Below, piece by piece: positions 1 through 7,070 of a stretch of 62,465 nucleotides of DNA. Within the stretch, counting starts at the first letter, position 1. Each line of letters begins with the position of its first letter. Origin of the DNA: an uncultured Bacteroidales bacterium (GTDB taxonomy: Bacteria; Bacteroidota; Bacteroidia; Bacteroidales; UBA11471); assembly GCA_944325415.1 (NCBI GenBank), contig CALUZW010000013.1, positions 1 through 62,465 of the forward strand. Direction: 5' to 3'. The notes below the pieces were generated by a model. That model worked only from the letters and a program-made list of their open reading frames with translations. It did no database searches and was not told the DNA's origin. Both the position numbers and the translations under genes were made by a program.

Positions 1-146
1 CGGACAAAGATGTTCATGCCCTTGCGTATCACCTGCCGGTTCCAGGTGTATTCAAGCTGGACAAGATACTGTTTGGCAGGATCGATCTCACCCCTGACAT
101 GCAGGCGGTAGCGTCCCAATGGATATAGTCGTTTCGGTCGTCCCAT
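1..146 (-). CDS. Tyrosine recombinase/integrase, N-terminal fragment cut by the window edge
   Basis: About 48 residues are visible, starting MGRPKRLYPLGRYRLHV at the ATG complementary to 144-146; the rest lies beyond the left edge. The short basic opening, followed by a predicted beta strand with EYTWNRQVIRKG, resembles the arm-DNA-binding N-terminus of Bacteroidetes tyrosine site-specific recombinases. The catalytic domain is not in the window, so the family call is an inference from the N-terminus alone. An inverted repeat (172-204) and three 41-bp-spaced direct repeats (219-314) lie in its upstream region and could be recombinase-binding sites. It probably marks the end of an integrated element continuing leftward. 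Confidence 0.55.
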   Translation of the reverse strand, partial: MGRPKRLYPLGRYRLHVRGEIDPAKQYLVQLEYTWNRQVIRKGMNIFV

Positions 147-171
147 ACTGGAGATGTTTGAAATTAAAAAA

Positions 172-204
172 ACAGAGGTTGCGGTAATACTCACAAACCT
201 CTGT
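172..204. repeat. Perfect 9-bp inverted repeat upstream of the integrase
   Basis: ACAGAGGTT at 172-180 and AACCTCTGT at 196-204 are perfect inverted copies with a 15-base spacer. In the integrase transcript this would form a hairpin 26 bases before the start codon. Alternatively it is a protein-binding dyad. Its function is not known from sequence. Confidence 0.6.
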
Positions 205-218
205 AAAGGTAATGAATT

Positions 219-314
219 TTGTCCAAACAAATCCCGGTTTTTCCTCTGAAAAACGTATTTTGTCCAAATAAACCGCGCCATTTGAGGCGGTCATACGATG
301 TTGTCCAAACAAAT
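219..314. repeat. Three direct repeats phased at exactly 41 bp
   Basis: TTGTCCAAACAAAT occurs at 219-232 and 301-314, and the variant TTGTCCAAATAAA at 260-272. Start-to-start distances are 41 and 41 bases, close to four helical turns, so the copies face the same side of the DNA. No fourth copy is found one period further on either side. Each unit also has weak internal symmetry (TTTG...CAAA). They lie upstream of the integrase start and may be arm-type recombinase sites or a repressor array. Confidence 0.7.
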
Positions 315-315
315 A

Positions 316-350
316 AAATCCCCGCCAATTTTATTGATTGACAGGGATTT
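316..350 (-). terminator. Weak candidate terminator after the DUF2795 gene
   Basis: AAATCCC (316-322) pairs with GGGATTT (344-350) across a 21-base loop. Read on the minus strand, the 3' arm runs into a T-rich stretch. It lies just past the DUF2795 stop codon and directly beside the third 41-bp repeat. The stem is short, so the call is tentative. Confidence 0.3.
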
Positions 351-378
351 AATAGTCGTTTCCGTGCTTAAAATCGCA

Positions 379-600
379 CTAATATTCCTCCTCGTTGAAG
401 AAGAAGTCTTCTTTGCTGGGGTAGTCGGGCCAGATATCTTCGATGCATTCGTAGATTTCGCCTTCGTCTTCCATCTCTTGAAGGTTTTCGATGACTTCGA
501 GGGGTGCTCCCGAACGCATGGCATAATCAATCAATTCGTCTTTGGTGGCAGGCCAAGGGGCGTCTTCGAGTTTCGATGCTAATTCCAAAGTCCAGTACAT
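379..600 (-). CDS. DUF2795 domain-containing small acidic protein
   Basis: This is a 73-residue acidic protein opening MYWTLELASKLEDAPWPATK and ending in a Phe/Glu-rich tail. The whole length matches the very conserved small DUF2795 proteins found across Bacteroidales. In this family the core is a short helical domain of about 50 residues with a K-D/E-E-L-I-x-Y-A pattern, visible here as KDELIDYAMRSGAP. No biochemical function is established. A promoter-like box at 637-644 lies just upstream, so it is probably transcribed separately from the adenosyltransferase gene before it. Confidence 0.85.
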   Translation of the reverse strand: MYWTLELASKLEDAPWPATKDELIDYAMRSGAPLEVIENLQEMEDEGEIYECIEDIWPDYPSKEDFFFNEEEY

Positions 601-636
601 AATAAGTAATGATTAGAACGTTTTTGAATTTTCCCG

Positions 637-667
637 CAAAAGTAGAACAAATATTTTCATTTGCAAC
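637..667 (-). promoter_or_regulatory. Bacteroides-type promoter for the DUF2795 gene
   Basis: The complement of 637-644 reads TACTTTTG, close to the TAnnTTTG -7 consensus of the Bacteroides primary sigma factor. A GTTG, one base from the TTTG -33 element, lies 19 bases further upstream (complement of 664-667). The leader to the ATG at 600 would be about 30 bases. Confidence 0.5.
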
Positions 668-1226
668 CTTTGTCCCAATAAATTTCTTCTTTTTTTTCAC
701 TGAAAATGCATTGCCGCGAAAGAACAAAAAGATAATCGGACAAACGGTTGATATATTGTAACAACAGTGTGTCTACCGGGTGGGTTGTGTGCAGGTCGCA
801 GATGCGCCGTTCGGCCCGGCGGCATACGGTGCGGCACACATGGGCCTGGGCCGAGGCGGTGGTCCCTCCCGGCAGTACGAAGTTGCGCAGCGGGGGCAGG
901 GCGTCGTCGAGCCGGTCGATGCGCTGTTCGAGTCGTGCCACCTCTTCGGGGTAGATACGACTGGCTTCGCGCAGGGCGGTGTCGGCCGTATCGGTGGCGA
1001 GGTGCGATCCGATGGAGAAGAGCCGGTGTTGGATGTCGAGCAGCAGGTGGGCGTCGTCGGGCATATTGTCGGGCAGGAGGGTGCGCAGCAGTCCGATGTG
1101 GGCGTTCAGTTCGTCGATGGTGCCGTAGGCTTCGAGGCGAATGTCTTGTTTGGCTACGCGTTTCCCGCCTACGAGCGAGGTCTCGCCGTGGTCGCCGGTG
1201 CCGGTGTAGATGTTGCTTTTTTTCAT
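657..1226 (-). CDS. PduO-type ATP:cob(I)alamin adenosyltransferase
   Basis: A 189-residue protein that transfers the adenosyl group of ATP to cob(I)alamin, giving coenzyme B12 in the cytoplasm. The N-terminus has the family nucleotide-binding signature YTGTGDHGETSLVGGKRV (residues about 7-24). The C-terminal half has CRRAERRI and YINRLSDYLFVLSR, typical of the PduO trimeric fold. Length is normal for the family. It lies 39 bases after the methyltransferase-like gene on the same strand, so the two may be co-transcribed. No other cobalamin gene is nearby, which fits salvage of imported corrinoid. Confidence 0.92.
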   Translation of the reverse strand: MKKSNIYTGTGDHGETSLVGGKRVAKQDIRLEAYGTIDELNAHIGLLRTLLPDNMPDDAHLLLDIQHRLFSIGSHLATDTADTALREASRIYPEEVARLEQRIDRLDDALPPLRNFVLPGGTTASAQAHVCRTVCRRAERRICDLHTTHPVDTLLLQYINRLSDYLFVLSRQCIFSEKKEEIYWDKGCK

Positions 1227-1265
1227 GCTGTTTTTCTTTTATAATGCCGCGGGGGGTGCGAGGGT

Positions 1266-1970
1266 TCAGAAAGCGACCTTGTATTTCTGTCTATTGAGCT
1301 TGGGGTTGCAACTGGCGATGGCCAGCGTGTAGAGGTCGAACGTGACGCGGATTTTTTCGTCTCGGGCCCATGCCTCCCAGCAGTGGTGAATCTCTTTCGA
1401 CTGTCTGATGCCGTCGACTACGAGAATGCATGTTTCGTTCAGCATCGGCGCAATTTGTGCGAAGGCGGCCTCGTATTGACGGGCATCGGCGAGCGGGTGC
1501 AGGTAGATGAAGTGGGGTTGCGCACCTTTTTCTCTCAGGAATGAAAGACCGTCGGCGATAGTGGCGTTGATGTAGGTAACCTTTCCCGGCAACCGCATGA
1601 GCAGCTGTTCGGCGGCTGCGCGTTTTATCGGGTCGGGTTCTATGCAGAAGTGTTGCGCTGCGGGGCTACCCTTTTGCAGGTAGAGGGTCGAGTAGCCGCC
1701 TTCGCTGCCGGCCTCGATGATGGTGTGGGGCTTGAACCGGTTGGCCAGGCGGAAGAGCAGCCGGTAGCGGCGCTTGTTGAGGCTCTGTTTGTCGAGGAGC
1801 AGCCGGTGCAACCCTTCGATTTGCTGGTAGGCGTAGTAGCCCGATTTTTCTTCGATGACTTTGGTTATGAGGCTGTATGCAAACGGTGAGTGTACGCCGT
1901 AGCCTTTGCGGTGGCGTATTTTGCGTATTTTGCGCAGACAGAAGTTTTTTACGTTGAGCCTACCTCTCAT
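1266..1970 (-). CDS. Class I SAM-dependent methyltransferase-like protein
   Basis: The open frame extends far upstream, but I start it at the ATG complementary to 1968-1970, giving 234 residues beginning MRGRLNVKNFCLRKIRKIRH. A promoter-like box lies 21 bases above, and the upstream extension overlaps the divergent Nudix gene. The body contains HTIIEAGSEGGYSTLYLQKG, a motif-I-like glycine region of the Rossmann methyltransferase fold, then an acidic residue (CIEPDP) where SAM ribose would bind. Conserved Bacteroidales proteins of this type are annotated as O-methyltransferase-like. The substrate is unknown and activity is not assured. Confidence 0.7.
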   Translation of the reverse strand: MRGRLNVKNFCLRKIRKIRHRKGYGVHSPFAYSLITKVIEEKSGYYAYQQIEGLHRLLLDKQSLNKRRYRLLFRLANRFKPHTIIEAGSEGGYSTLYLQKGSPAAQHFCIEPDPIKRAAAEQLLMRLPGKVTYINATIADGLSFLREKGAQPHFIYLHPLADARQYEAAFAQIAPMLNETCILVVDGIRQSKEIHHCWEAWARDEKIRVTFDLYTLAIASCNPKLNRQKYKVAF

Positions 1971-1986
1971 GGGGTTTTGTTTGTCG

Positions 1987-2015
1987 TTCACAAAAATAAA
2001 TGTTTTATTTGTGAA
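1987..2015. promoter_or_regulatory. Inverted repeat overlapping the methyltransferase promoter
   Basis: TTCACAAA (1987-1994) and TTTGTGAA (2008-2015) form a perfect 8-bp dyad with a 13-base spacer. The minus-strand -7-like box TATTTTTG (complement of 1991-1998) sits inside the left arm. The dyad lies between two divergent genes and is placed like an operator for the leftward promoter. Confidence 0.5.
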
Positions 2016-2054
2016 ATGAAAGTTTTTGTGCTGCAACCGTGGCGGTACAATGCC

Positions 2055-2084
2055 TTTGTTTTTGATGTTGAATATGTAGATTTG
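2055..2084 (+). promoter_or_regulatory. Bacteroides-type promoter for the Nudix gene
   Basis: TTTG at 2055-2058 and TAGATTTG at 2077-2084 match the -33 and -7 elements with an 18-base spacer. The Nudix ATG at 2097 is only 12 bases downstream, so the leader would be very short. This also argues against the longer upstream open frame being translated. Confidence 0.6.
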
Positions 2085-2096
2085 GAACAGGCTATT

Positions 2097-2663
2097 ATGG
2101 AAGAAGAGGAGATAAAACCGTGGAAGGTGCTGAGCCGTCGTTACTTGTCGCAGAAACCGTGGTTTACGGTGCGTGAGGAGCATGTGCAGCTTCCCAACGG
2201 GAGCGAGATTCCCGACTATTATGTTTTTGAGTATCCCGACTGGATAAATGTGATTGCGGTTACGACCGACGGCCGCTATGTCTTTGAACGCCAGTATCGC
2301 CATGCGCTGGGGCTTGTATCGTATGAGTTGTGTGCCGGCGTGTGTGAGCCGACTGACGCTTCTCCGCTCGAAGCGGCCCGCCGTGAGCTGCTCGAAGAGA
2401 CCGGCTTCGGGGGTGGCGAGTGGGAGGAGTTGATGATACTCTCGCCCAATCCCGGCACGCAGACCAATCTTACCTATTGTTACCTGGCCCGCGGTGTGGA
2501 GCGGGTGGCACCACCACATCAGGAGGCGACCGAAGATATTGCCGTGGAGCTTCTGTCGCTCGACGAGGTGCGGGCCTTGCTCGATTGCAACGGGGTGTTG
2601 CAGGCGCTGCATGTGGCGCCGTTGTGGAAGTATATGGCCCGTCTGGCGGCTGCCGGGCAGTAG
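2097..2663 (+). CDS. Nudix hydrolase, ADP-ribose pyrophosphatase-like
   Basis: The 188-residue protein begins MEEEEIKPWKVLSRRYLSQK. The open frame runs further upstream but overlaps its own promoter, so the ATG at 2097 is preferred. The Nudix box is visible as GVCEPTDASP followed by EAARRELLEETGF; the REx2EE glutamates coordinate the catalytic metal. The surrounding strands resemble ADP-sugar pyrophosphatases that cleave ADP-ribose to AMP and ribose phosphate. It is transcribed away from the methyltransferase-like gene and ends against ribH, with a shared terminator between. The exact nucleotide substrate cannot be read from sequence. Confidence 0.85.
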   Translation: MEEEEIKPWKVLSRRYLSQKPWFTVREEHVQLPNGSEIPDYYVFEYPDWINVIAVTTDGRYVFERQYRHALGLVSYELCAGVCEPTDASPLEAARRELLEETGFGGGEWEELMILSPNPGTQTNLTYCYLARGVERVAPPHQEATEDIAVELLSLDEVRALLDCNGVLQALHVAPLWKYMARLAAAGQ

Positions 2664-2684
2664 GTGGTCGGAGCACATATAGAG

Positions 2685-2722
2685 AAACCGCCGTACCTCG
2701 TCATTGCGGGGTGCGGCGGTTT
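2685..2722. terminator. Bidirectional terminator between the Nudix gene and ribH
   Basis: AAACCGCCG (2685-2693) pairs perfectly with CGGCGGTTT (2714-2722). The A-rich and T-rich edges fit termination in either direction, and the hairpin lies between two converging genes. Confidence 0.65.
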
Positions 2723-2747
2723 GCTGTTTGCGGGAGGGTGCCGTTGC

Positions 2748-3239
2748 TTATTTCATGCGGGCGGCAAAGGCGGCCATCTTGATGGCGGTGACGGCGGCTT
2801 CGTTGCCTTTGTTGCCATATTTCCCGCCGGCCCGGTCGAGTGCCTGTTGCTTGTCGCCGGTGGTGAGTACGCCGAATATTACGGGAATGTCGAGGGTGGC
2901 GTTGAGCCGGGTGGTGCCTTCGGTAACGCCCTGGCACACATAATCGAAGTGGGGTGTCTCGCCTTGTATGACGCAACCCAGTACGATGACGGCGTCGGGC
3001 CGGTAATGGGCGGCGGCGCGTTGGGCTCCGAAGGTGAGTTCGTAGGTGCCGGGCACATGTTCTACGAAGATGTTCTCGGGTTTTACGCCGTGTTTTTGCA
3101 GGGTGTTGCAGGCGCCTTCGAGCAGTGCGCCGGTAATGTCGGCGTTCCATTCGGCGCATACGATGGCGACGCGCAGATGCGGGGCGTCGGGTACGGTATT
3201 GTTGTCGCAGGACGACAGGTTCTGGTATGCAGTAGCCAT
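2748..3239 (-). CDS. ribH: 6,7-dimethyl-8-ribityllumazine synthase
   Basis: The 163-residue protein catalyses the penultimate step of riboflavin synthesis, condensing 5-amino-6-ribitylamino-uracil with 3,4-dihydroxy-2-butanone 4-phosphate. Family blocks are present in order: [41 protein letters not shown] with the pocket residues, and [18 protein letters not shown]. The length is normal for a subunit of the icosahedral or pentameric enzyme. It follows the TPR membrane protein gene on the same strand, with a hairpin in the 109-base gap. No other rib gene is in the window. Confidence 0.96.
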   Translation of the reverse strand: MATAYQNLSSCDNNTVPDAPHLRVAIVCAEWNADITGALLEGACNTLQKHGVKPENIFVEHVPGTYELTFGAQRAAAHYRPDAVIVLGCVIQGETPHFDYVCQGVTEGTTRLNATLDIPVIFGVLTTGDKQQALDRAGGKYGNKGNEAAVTAIKMAAFAARMK

Positions 3240-3282
3240 GGTGGTTGTGTTGGGTTGAAGGTTGTACAGGTGTGTTTATTGT

Positions 3283-3324
3283 AAAGGGGTTGTGCCGAAA
3301 TTTTCATTTTGACACAACCCCTTT
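3283..3324 (-). terminator. Hairpin between the TPR gene and ribH
   Basis: AAAGGGGTTGTG (3283-3294) pairs perfectly with CACAACCCCTTT (3313-3324) around an 18-base loop. It follows the TPR gene stop and may reduce read-through into ribH. The tail is not strongly T-rich on either strand. Confidence 0.5.
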
Positions 3325-3348
3325 TATGTGTGTGGCGACGGGTCGCTG

Positions 3349-4032
3349 TTATTTCTTGGCTTGTGCGCGCTCGATGTATTTGTCGATGTCGCGGGCTACG
3401 GTAGAGGTGGCGTAGTCGTTCTTTATCTGGTTGTAGAGAGCGAGGACCTTGTCGTAGTTGCCTGTTGCTTCGGCGATGGTGGCAGCCTTTTGCAGGTAGA
3501 AGGGCGAGAACAGGTCGTTGTCGGCTTTCTTTGCGGCTTTTTCAAAGGTGGCCATTGCCTCGGCGGTCTGGTCGAGATTGGCGTAGCAGTTGCCTATCAT
3601 GCCCAAGATGTTGGGCGATACGAACTTGTCGTCGGCATCGAATTTCTTGAAGTAGTCCAGTGCGGCGTTGTAGTTGCCCAGGTTGAAGTGGCAGATGCCG
3701 GCGTAGGCGGCAGCCAGGTTGGCGGCATCGGTGCGGGCATAGTCGTTGACGATGGCCTCGAAGCCGATGTAGTCGGCTCCGTTACCGTTGAGGGCCAGGG
3801 CGAAAGAGTCGGTGTCAAGATAGAATTCGCCTTTGAACATCTCGGCATAAGCGGTTGTTTCGCGCGGTTCAAAATAGAAGTGACGCAGTGCGAGCCATGC
3901 GCCTATGGCGATGACAACGACCAGTATCACGATGGAAATGCCTTTTTGGTTTTTTTCGATAAACTGTTCCGACGAGGAGAGGGCCTCGTTCACTTTATCG
4001 AGTTCGTCGGGGGTGTTTTGTTTCTGTGCCAT
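3349..4032 (-). CDS. Membrane-anchored tetratricopeptide repeat protein
   Basis: A 227-residue protein with a cytoplasmic N-terminus, one transmembrane helix at about residues 31-50 (ISIVILVVVIAIGAWLAL), and a periplasmic helical domain with TPR-like repeats such as AAAYAGICHFNLGNYNAALDY. The layout is like YfgM, the E. coli SecYEG-associated periplasmic chaperone partner. Bacteroidales conserve this gene next to ribH. The exact role is unknown; a protein-protein scaffold in the envelope is likely. It is divergent from recF, with promoter-like boxes for both in the intergenic region. Confidence 0.8.
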   Translation of the reverse strand: MAQKQNTPDELDKVNEALSSSEQFIEKNQKGISIVILVVVIAIGAWLALRHFYFEPRETTAYAEMFKGEFYLDTDSFALALNGNGADYIGFEAIVNDYARTDAANLAAAYAGICHFNLGNYNAALDYFKKFDADDKFVSPNILGMIGNCYANLDQTAEAMATFEKAAKKADNDLFSPFYLQKAATIAEATGNYDKVLALYNQIKNDYATSTVARDIDKYIERAQAKK

Positions 4033-4072
4033 ATTTTTTGTTGTTTATTGCGTGGTATTTGATTTGAGCAGA

Positions 4073-4080
4073 CAAAAGTA
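4073..4080 (-). promoter_or_regulatory. -7-like box for the TPR gene
   Basis: The complement of 4073-4080 reads TACTTTTG, near the TAnnTTTG consensus, about 40 bases before the ATG at 4032. No clear TTTG is seen at the -33 position. Confidence 0.4.
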
Positions 4081-4197
4081 CGCTTTTATCTTTAATAAAT
4101 AAAAAAATCGGGCCTATTTTTTCTCCTTTGCGGGTGATGATGAGGCGGTAAGTGTCGTTTTCTGCACCCCGACGCCGGTAAAATGAAAAAGTTTATG

Positions 4198-4205
4198 TAC
4201 GTTTG
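4198..4205 (+). promoter_or_regulatory. -7 box for recF
   Basis: TACGTTTG at 4198-4205 matches the Bacteroides TAnnTTTG element 25 bases before the recF ATG at 4230. It lies at the very start of the longer possible reading frame, which supports the shorter recF start. Confidence 0.5.
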
Positions 4206-4229
4206 TATCGTGTAAAAAAGGTTTTCAAC

Positions 4230-5327
4230 ATGATTCTTTCCCGCCTCTCTATTGTCAATTTTAAGAATATTGCCCAGGCCGACCTGGTGTTTTCGCCCGG
4301 TCTGAACTGTTTTCTGGGCAACAACGGCATGGGAAAGACCAACCTGCTCGACGCGCTTTATTATCTCTCTTTCTGCAAAAGTTCCACGGCGCTGCCCGAC
4401 TCGCAGAACATACGCCACGGCGAAGATTTTTTTCTCTTGCAGGGGTTCTATACTTGCGGCGAGGCGAACGAAGAGATTTACTGCGGTATGAAACGCCGGC
4501 AGAAGAAGGTGTTCAAGCGCAACAAGAAGGAGTATGACCGGTTGTCGGACCACATCGGGCTCATTCCGCTGGTGATGATTTCTCCCGCCGATGCCGAACT
4601 GATTCAGGGCGGAAGCGAGGAGCGCCGCCGCTTTCTCGACCAGGTCATATCACAGTTTGACAAGGCCTATCTCGACCGGCTCATCCGCTACAACAAGGCA
4701 CTCTTGCAGCGCAACACGTTGCTCAAACAGGAGATTACCGACCCTGCCCTGTATGAGATATGGGAGGAGCAGATGGCCATGGCCGCGGCCGACATTTACC
4801 GGGCACGCCGGGCGTTTCTTGCCGAGTTCATACCCGTGTTCCAGTCGTTCTACGAGACGATTTCGGGCGGCGGTGAGACGGTGAGCCTCTCCTATGTCTC
4901 CCACATCGAACGGGGCGACCTGCGCAATCTGCTGGCCGAGGTGCGGGAGCGCGACCTTATACTGGGCTATACCAGCCGCGGTATACACAAGGACGAGCTC
5001 GAAATGCTGCTTGGCGAGTATCCGATGAAACGCATCGGCTCGCAGGGGCAGAACAAGACTTTCCTCATTGCCCTGAAACTGGCGCAGTTTGACTATCTCA
5101 AACGCAACGGGCACACGACTCCGCTGCTCCTGCTCGACGATGTTTTTGACAAACTCGATGCCCGGCGCATGGAGCGCATTATTTCGCTGGTTTCGCAGGA
5201 GCGTTTCGGTCAGATTTTTGTTACGGACACCAACCGTGAGTATCTCGATGCCATTGTGCGTCGAGTGGGCGGTGATTATCGCCTCTTTGAGGTGGAGAAC
5301 GGCAGTTTTGCCGAGATAGGAGCGTGA
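4230..5327 (+). CDS. recF: DNA replication and repair protein RecF
   Basis: The 365-residue SMC-like ATPase loads RecA at single-strand gaps together with RecO and RecR. The start MILSRLSIVNFKN is chosen because the frame above it overlaps the -7 box. Walker A is visible as GNNGMGKTNLLDALYY at about residues 30-45. The signature region is GSQGQNKTFLIALKLAQF, and Walker B is LLLLDDVFDKLD. Length is normal for RecF. It is followed after 3 bases by a DUF721 gene, a pairing seen in other Bacteroidota, and then by a thioesterase gene. Confidence 0.96.
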   Translation: MILSRLSIVNFKNIAQADLVFSPGLNCFLGNNGMGKTNLLDALYYLSFCKSSTALPDSQNIRHGEDFFLLQGFYTCGEANEEIYCGMKRRQKKVFKRNKKEYDRLSDHIGLIPLVMISPADAELIQGGSEERRRFLDQVISQFDKAYLDRLIRYNKALLQRNTLLKQEITDPALYEIWEEQMAMAAADIYRARRAFLAEFIPVFQSFYETISGGGETVSLSYVSHIERGDLRNLLAEVRERDLILGYTSRGIHKDELEMLLGEYPMKRIGSQGQNKTFLIALKLAQFDYLKRNGHTTPLLLLDDVFDKLDARRMERIISLVSQERFGQIFVTDTNREYLDAIVRRVGGDYRLFEVENGSFAEIGA

Positions 5328-5330
5328 CCC

Positions 5331-5621
5331 ATGCAGCGGAAAGATGCGTTGAAACTGAGCGAACTGCTGCCCCAGGTGCTGGCCGAGCAGCATCTCGACC
5401 GGCGTCTCGACGAGACGCAGGCCGCTCTTTTGTGGCGGGAAATCTTCGGCGAGTCGGTGGCCCGCTATACGACAAAGGTGTATGTCAGGGCCGAGGTGCT
5501 CTATGTAACGTTGTCGTCGGCTGTGTTGCGCAATGAGTTGCTGTGTTGCAAGGAGGCTCTGCTCATGCGGCTCAACGAGAAGATGGGCCGCCGTGTGATA
5601 AAGGATATAATATTTCGATAG
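5331..5621 (+). CDS. DUF721 (DciA-like) protein
   Basis: A 96-residue protein, about the size of the isolated DUF721 domain. It has the typical W-x-x-I-F-G-E-x-V-A-x-Y-T pattern (WREIFGESVARYTTKVYV) and the later VTLSSAVLRNELLCCKEALL. DUF721 is the core of DciA, which in many bacteria helps load the replicative helicase DnaB at the origin. Its place 3 bases after recF suggests translational coupling and a replication or repair role. Bacteroidota versions lack the longer extensions of proteobacterial DciA, so the loader function here is inferred. Confidence 0.82.
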   Translation: MQRKDALKLSELLPQVLAEQHLDRRLDETQAALLWREIFGESVARYTTKVYVRAEVLYVTLSSAVLRNELLCCKEALLMRLNEKMGRRVIKDIIFR

Positions 5622-5629
5622 AAACAGAT

Positions 5630-6055
5630 ATGACAGAAGAGGTTACATTCAGGCACACACTGCCCGTGCAGTTGCGGTTTAACGACATCGACCAGTTGGG
5701 ACACGTCAACAATTCGGTATACTTTGCCTTCTACGACATGGCGAAGGTCAACTACTTCTCGGCCGTGAGCCCGCAGTTGAATGCCGGTCGCGAGACCGGT
5801 CTGGTGATAGCCAACGTGAATGCCAATTTTTTTCTGCCCGTCTATCTGCACGATGAGATTTCGGTGCAGACCGTTACCCGGGCAATCGGCAACAAGAGCC
5901 TGAAACTCTTGCAGCGCATTGTCGATGCCAACGGTGCCGTAAAGGCCTCTTGCGAGACGGTGCTGGTGGGGATTGACTTCCGCACGGGTCAGACCTGCGA
6001 GATTCCTGCCAGTTGGCGGGAAGCTATCGCTGCCTATGAGGGTTGCTCCTTTTGA
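5630..6055 (+). CDS. Acyl-CoA thioesterase, hotdog fold (4HBT family)
   Basis: The 141-residue protein starts at the ATG at 5630, 8 bases after the DUF721 stop; the longer open frame overlaps that gene. The N-terminus has LRFNDIDQLGHVNNSVYFAF, the classic 4HBT motif with catalytic Asp and following H-V-N-N. The family hydrolyses acyl-CoA or aromatic acyl-CoA thioesters. Substrate cannot be inferred. It closes the recF-DUF721-thioesterase unit and is followed by a strong terminator. Confidence 0.9.
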   Translation: MTEEVTFRHTLPVQLRFNDIDQLGHVNNSVYFAFYDMAKVNYFSAVSPQLNAGRETGLVIANVNANFFLPVYLHDEISVQTVTRAIGNKSLKLLQRIVDANGAVKASCETVLVGIDFRTGQTCEIPASWREAIAAYEGCSF

Positions 6056-6080
6056 GCGGTTCCCTCTCCGTAAAAGAAAA

Positions 6081-6120
6081 ACAGGCTTGCCTCCGACCTT
6101 GGAAGCAAGCCTGTTTTTTT
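6081..6120. terminator. Strong bidirectional terminator
   Basis: ACAGGCTTGC (6081-6090) pairs perfectly with GCAAGCCTGT (6105-6114) and is followed by a T run, with an A run on the other side. It separates the converging thioesterase and glsB genes. Confidence 0.9.
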
Positions 6121-6140
6121 CGATGAATCCGCCGTTTTTT

Positions 6141-7070
6141 TTAGGGCTCGAAGGTATCGACGTGGCGTTTTTTCTTCTCTTCGAGTATCTCGTCGATGGC
6201 AATGAGTATGCCCGACTCTTCGACGTCGCCAAACTCGTCGTTGATGGCGGTGCCGAACATGCGCATCGTGGGCGACAGGCTCATGTAGCTGTTGACCAGC
6301 GGCGGTATGTTAAAGCCCAGGGCGCGCACCTCCTGGTTGAGTATCTTGTAGTCGTCCTTGAAGGAGTTGCCTTCGGGGAAAATCCTCCGCAACTCTTCGT
6401 AGTTGCTGTTGGTTTCGAGCGGCGTGCGGGGCCATACCAGTTTTTCGGTGTCGGCAAAGTGCTTGTTGAGGAAGTAGAGTATCATGTTGCGACCCTCGGT
6501 CGAGAAGGTGGGATACATCGTTACCTTGCCGAAGAAGTATTTGATTTGGGGATAGATGACAATCAGAGCCCCGAGGCCGTCCCACAGGTTGTCGAGGGCG
6601 AAGAGGCCTTTGGCTCCGGCTCTTGTCGACTGGTATTCGAGCGAGACAAACGAGCGGCCCAGCTCGATGGTATGGGGCATGTATTCCTGAATGAATTTCG
6701 GGGAGAAGTCAAACATGTGCGAGGTGGCTATGATGGGCCGGCCGTCGGCATCGTATTTTATGTTTTCGCCCAGGATAAACCGGTATCCGCCCAATATTTC
6801 TTTGGCGTCGGTGTCCCATACGATGAGTTGCTGGCAGGGCTCTTCCATGGTGTCGTACATGTCGATGTCGACCTCTTTGCCCGTTCCGCCACCGGCTGCC
6901 CGGAAAGCGATTTCGCGCAGTCGGCCTATTTCCTGCATGGTGTTGGGGGCGTTTTTGTAGTTGATGACGTAAATGTCGTTTCCCCCCTTGTTGGTGTGGC
7001 GCAGAAAGCGTTCGGGTGTAAGCTCGGCCTCAATCTTCCCTCTCTCGATAGGGGCGATGATTTCTTTCAT
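6141..7070 (-). CDS. glsB: Glycine N-acyltransferase, GNAT/hemolysin-like (GlsB)
   Basis: A 309-residue member of the OlsB-like hemolysin/GNAT family. In Bacteroides thetaiotaomicron the matching pair glsB-glsA makes glycine lipids: GlsB adds a 3-hydroxy acyl chain to the amino group of glycine, and GlsA esterifies the hydroxyl. The core shows REIAFRAAGGGTGKEVDID, GGYRFILG and HTIELGRSFVSLEYQ, typical of the family. Its ATG overlaps the last 4 bases of glsA, so the two are translationally coupled. The assignment rests on family resemblance plus the coupled partner. The lipid product is inferred. Confidence 0.85.
   Translation of the reverse strand: MKEIIAPIERGKIEAELTPERFLRHTNKGGNDIYVINYKNAPNTMQEIGRLREIAFRAAGGGTGKEVDIDMYDTMEEPCQQLIVWDTDAKEILGGYRFILGENIKYDADGRPIIATSHMFDFSPKFIQEYMPHTIELGRSFVSLEYQSTRAGAKGLFALDNLWDGLGALIVIYPQIKYFFGKVTMYPTFSTEGRNMILYFLNKHFADTEKLVWPRTPLETNSNYEELRRIFPEGNSFKDDYKILNQEVRALGFNIPPLVNSYMSLSPTMRMFGTAINDEFGDVEESGILIAIDEILEEKKKRHVDTFEP

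Noticed and set aside
219..314. CRISPR array
   Set aside because: Only three short repeat units exist, too short and too few, and no cas gene is near.
1971..2678. Upstream extension of the methyltransferase-like frame
   Set aside because: It overlaps the Nudix gene and its promoter and lacks any motif; the ATG at 1970 is better.
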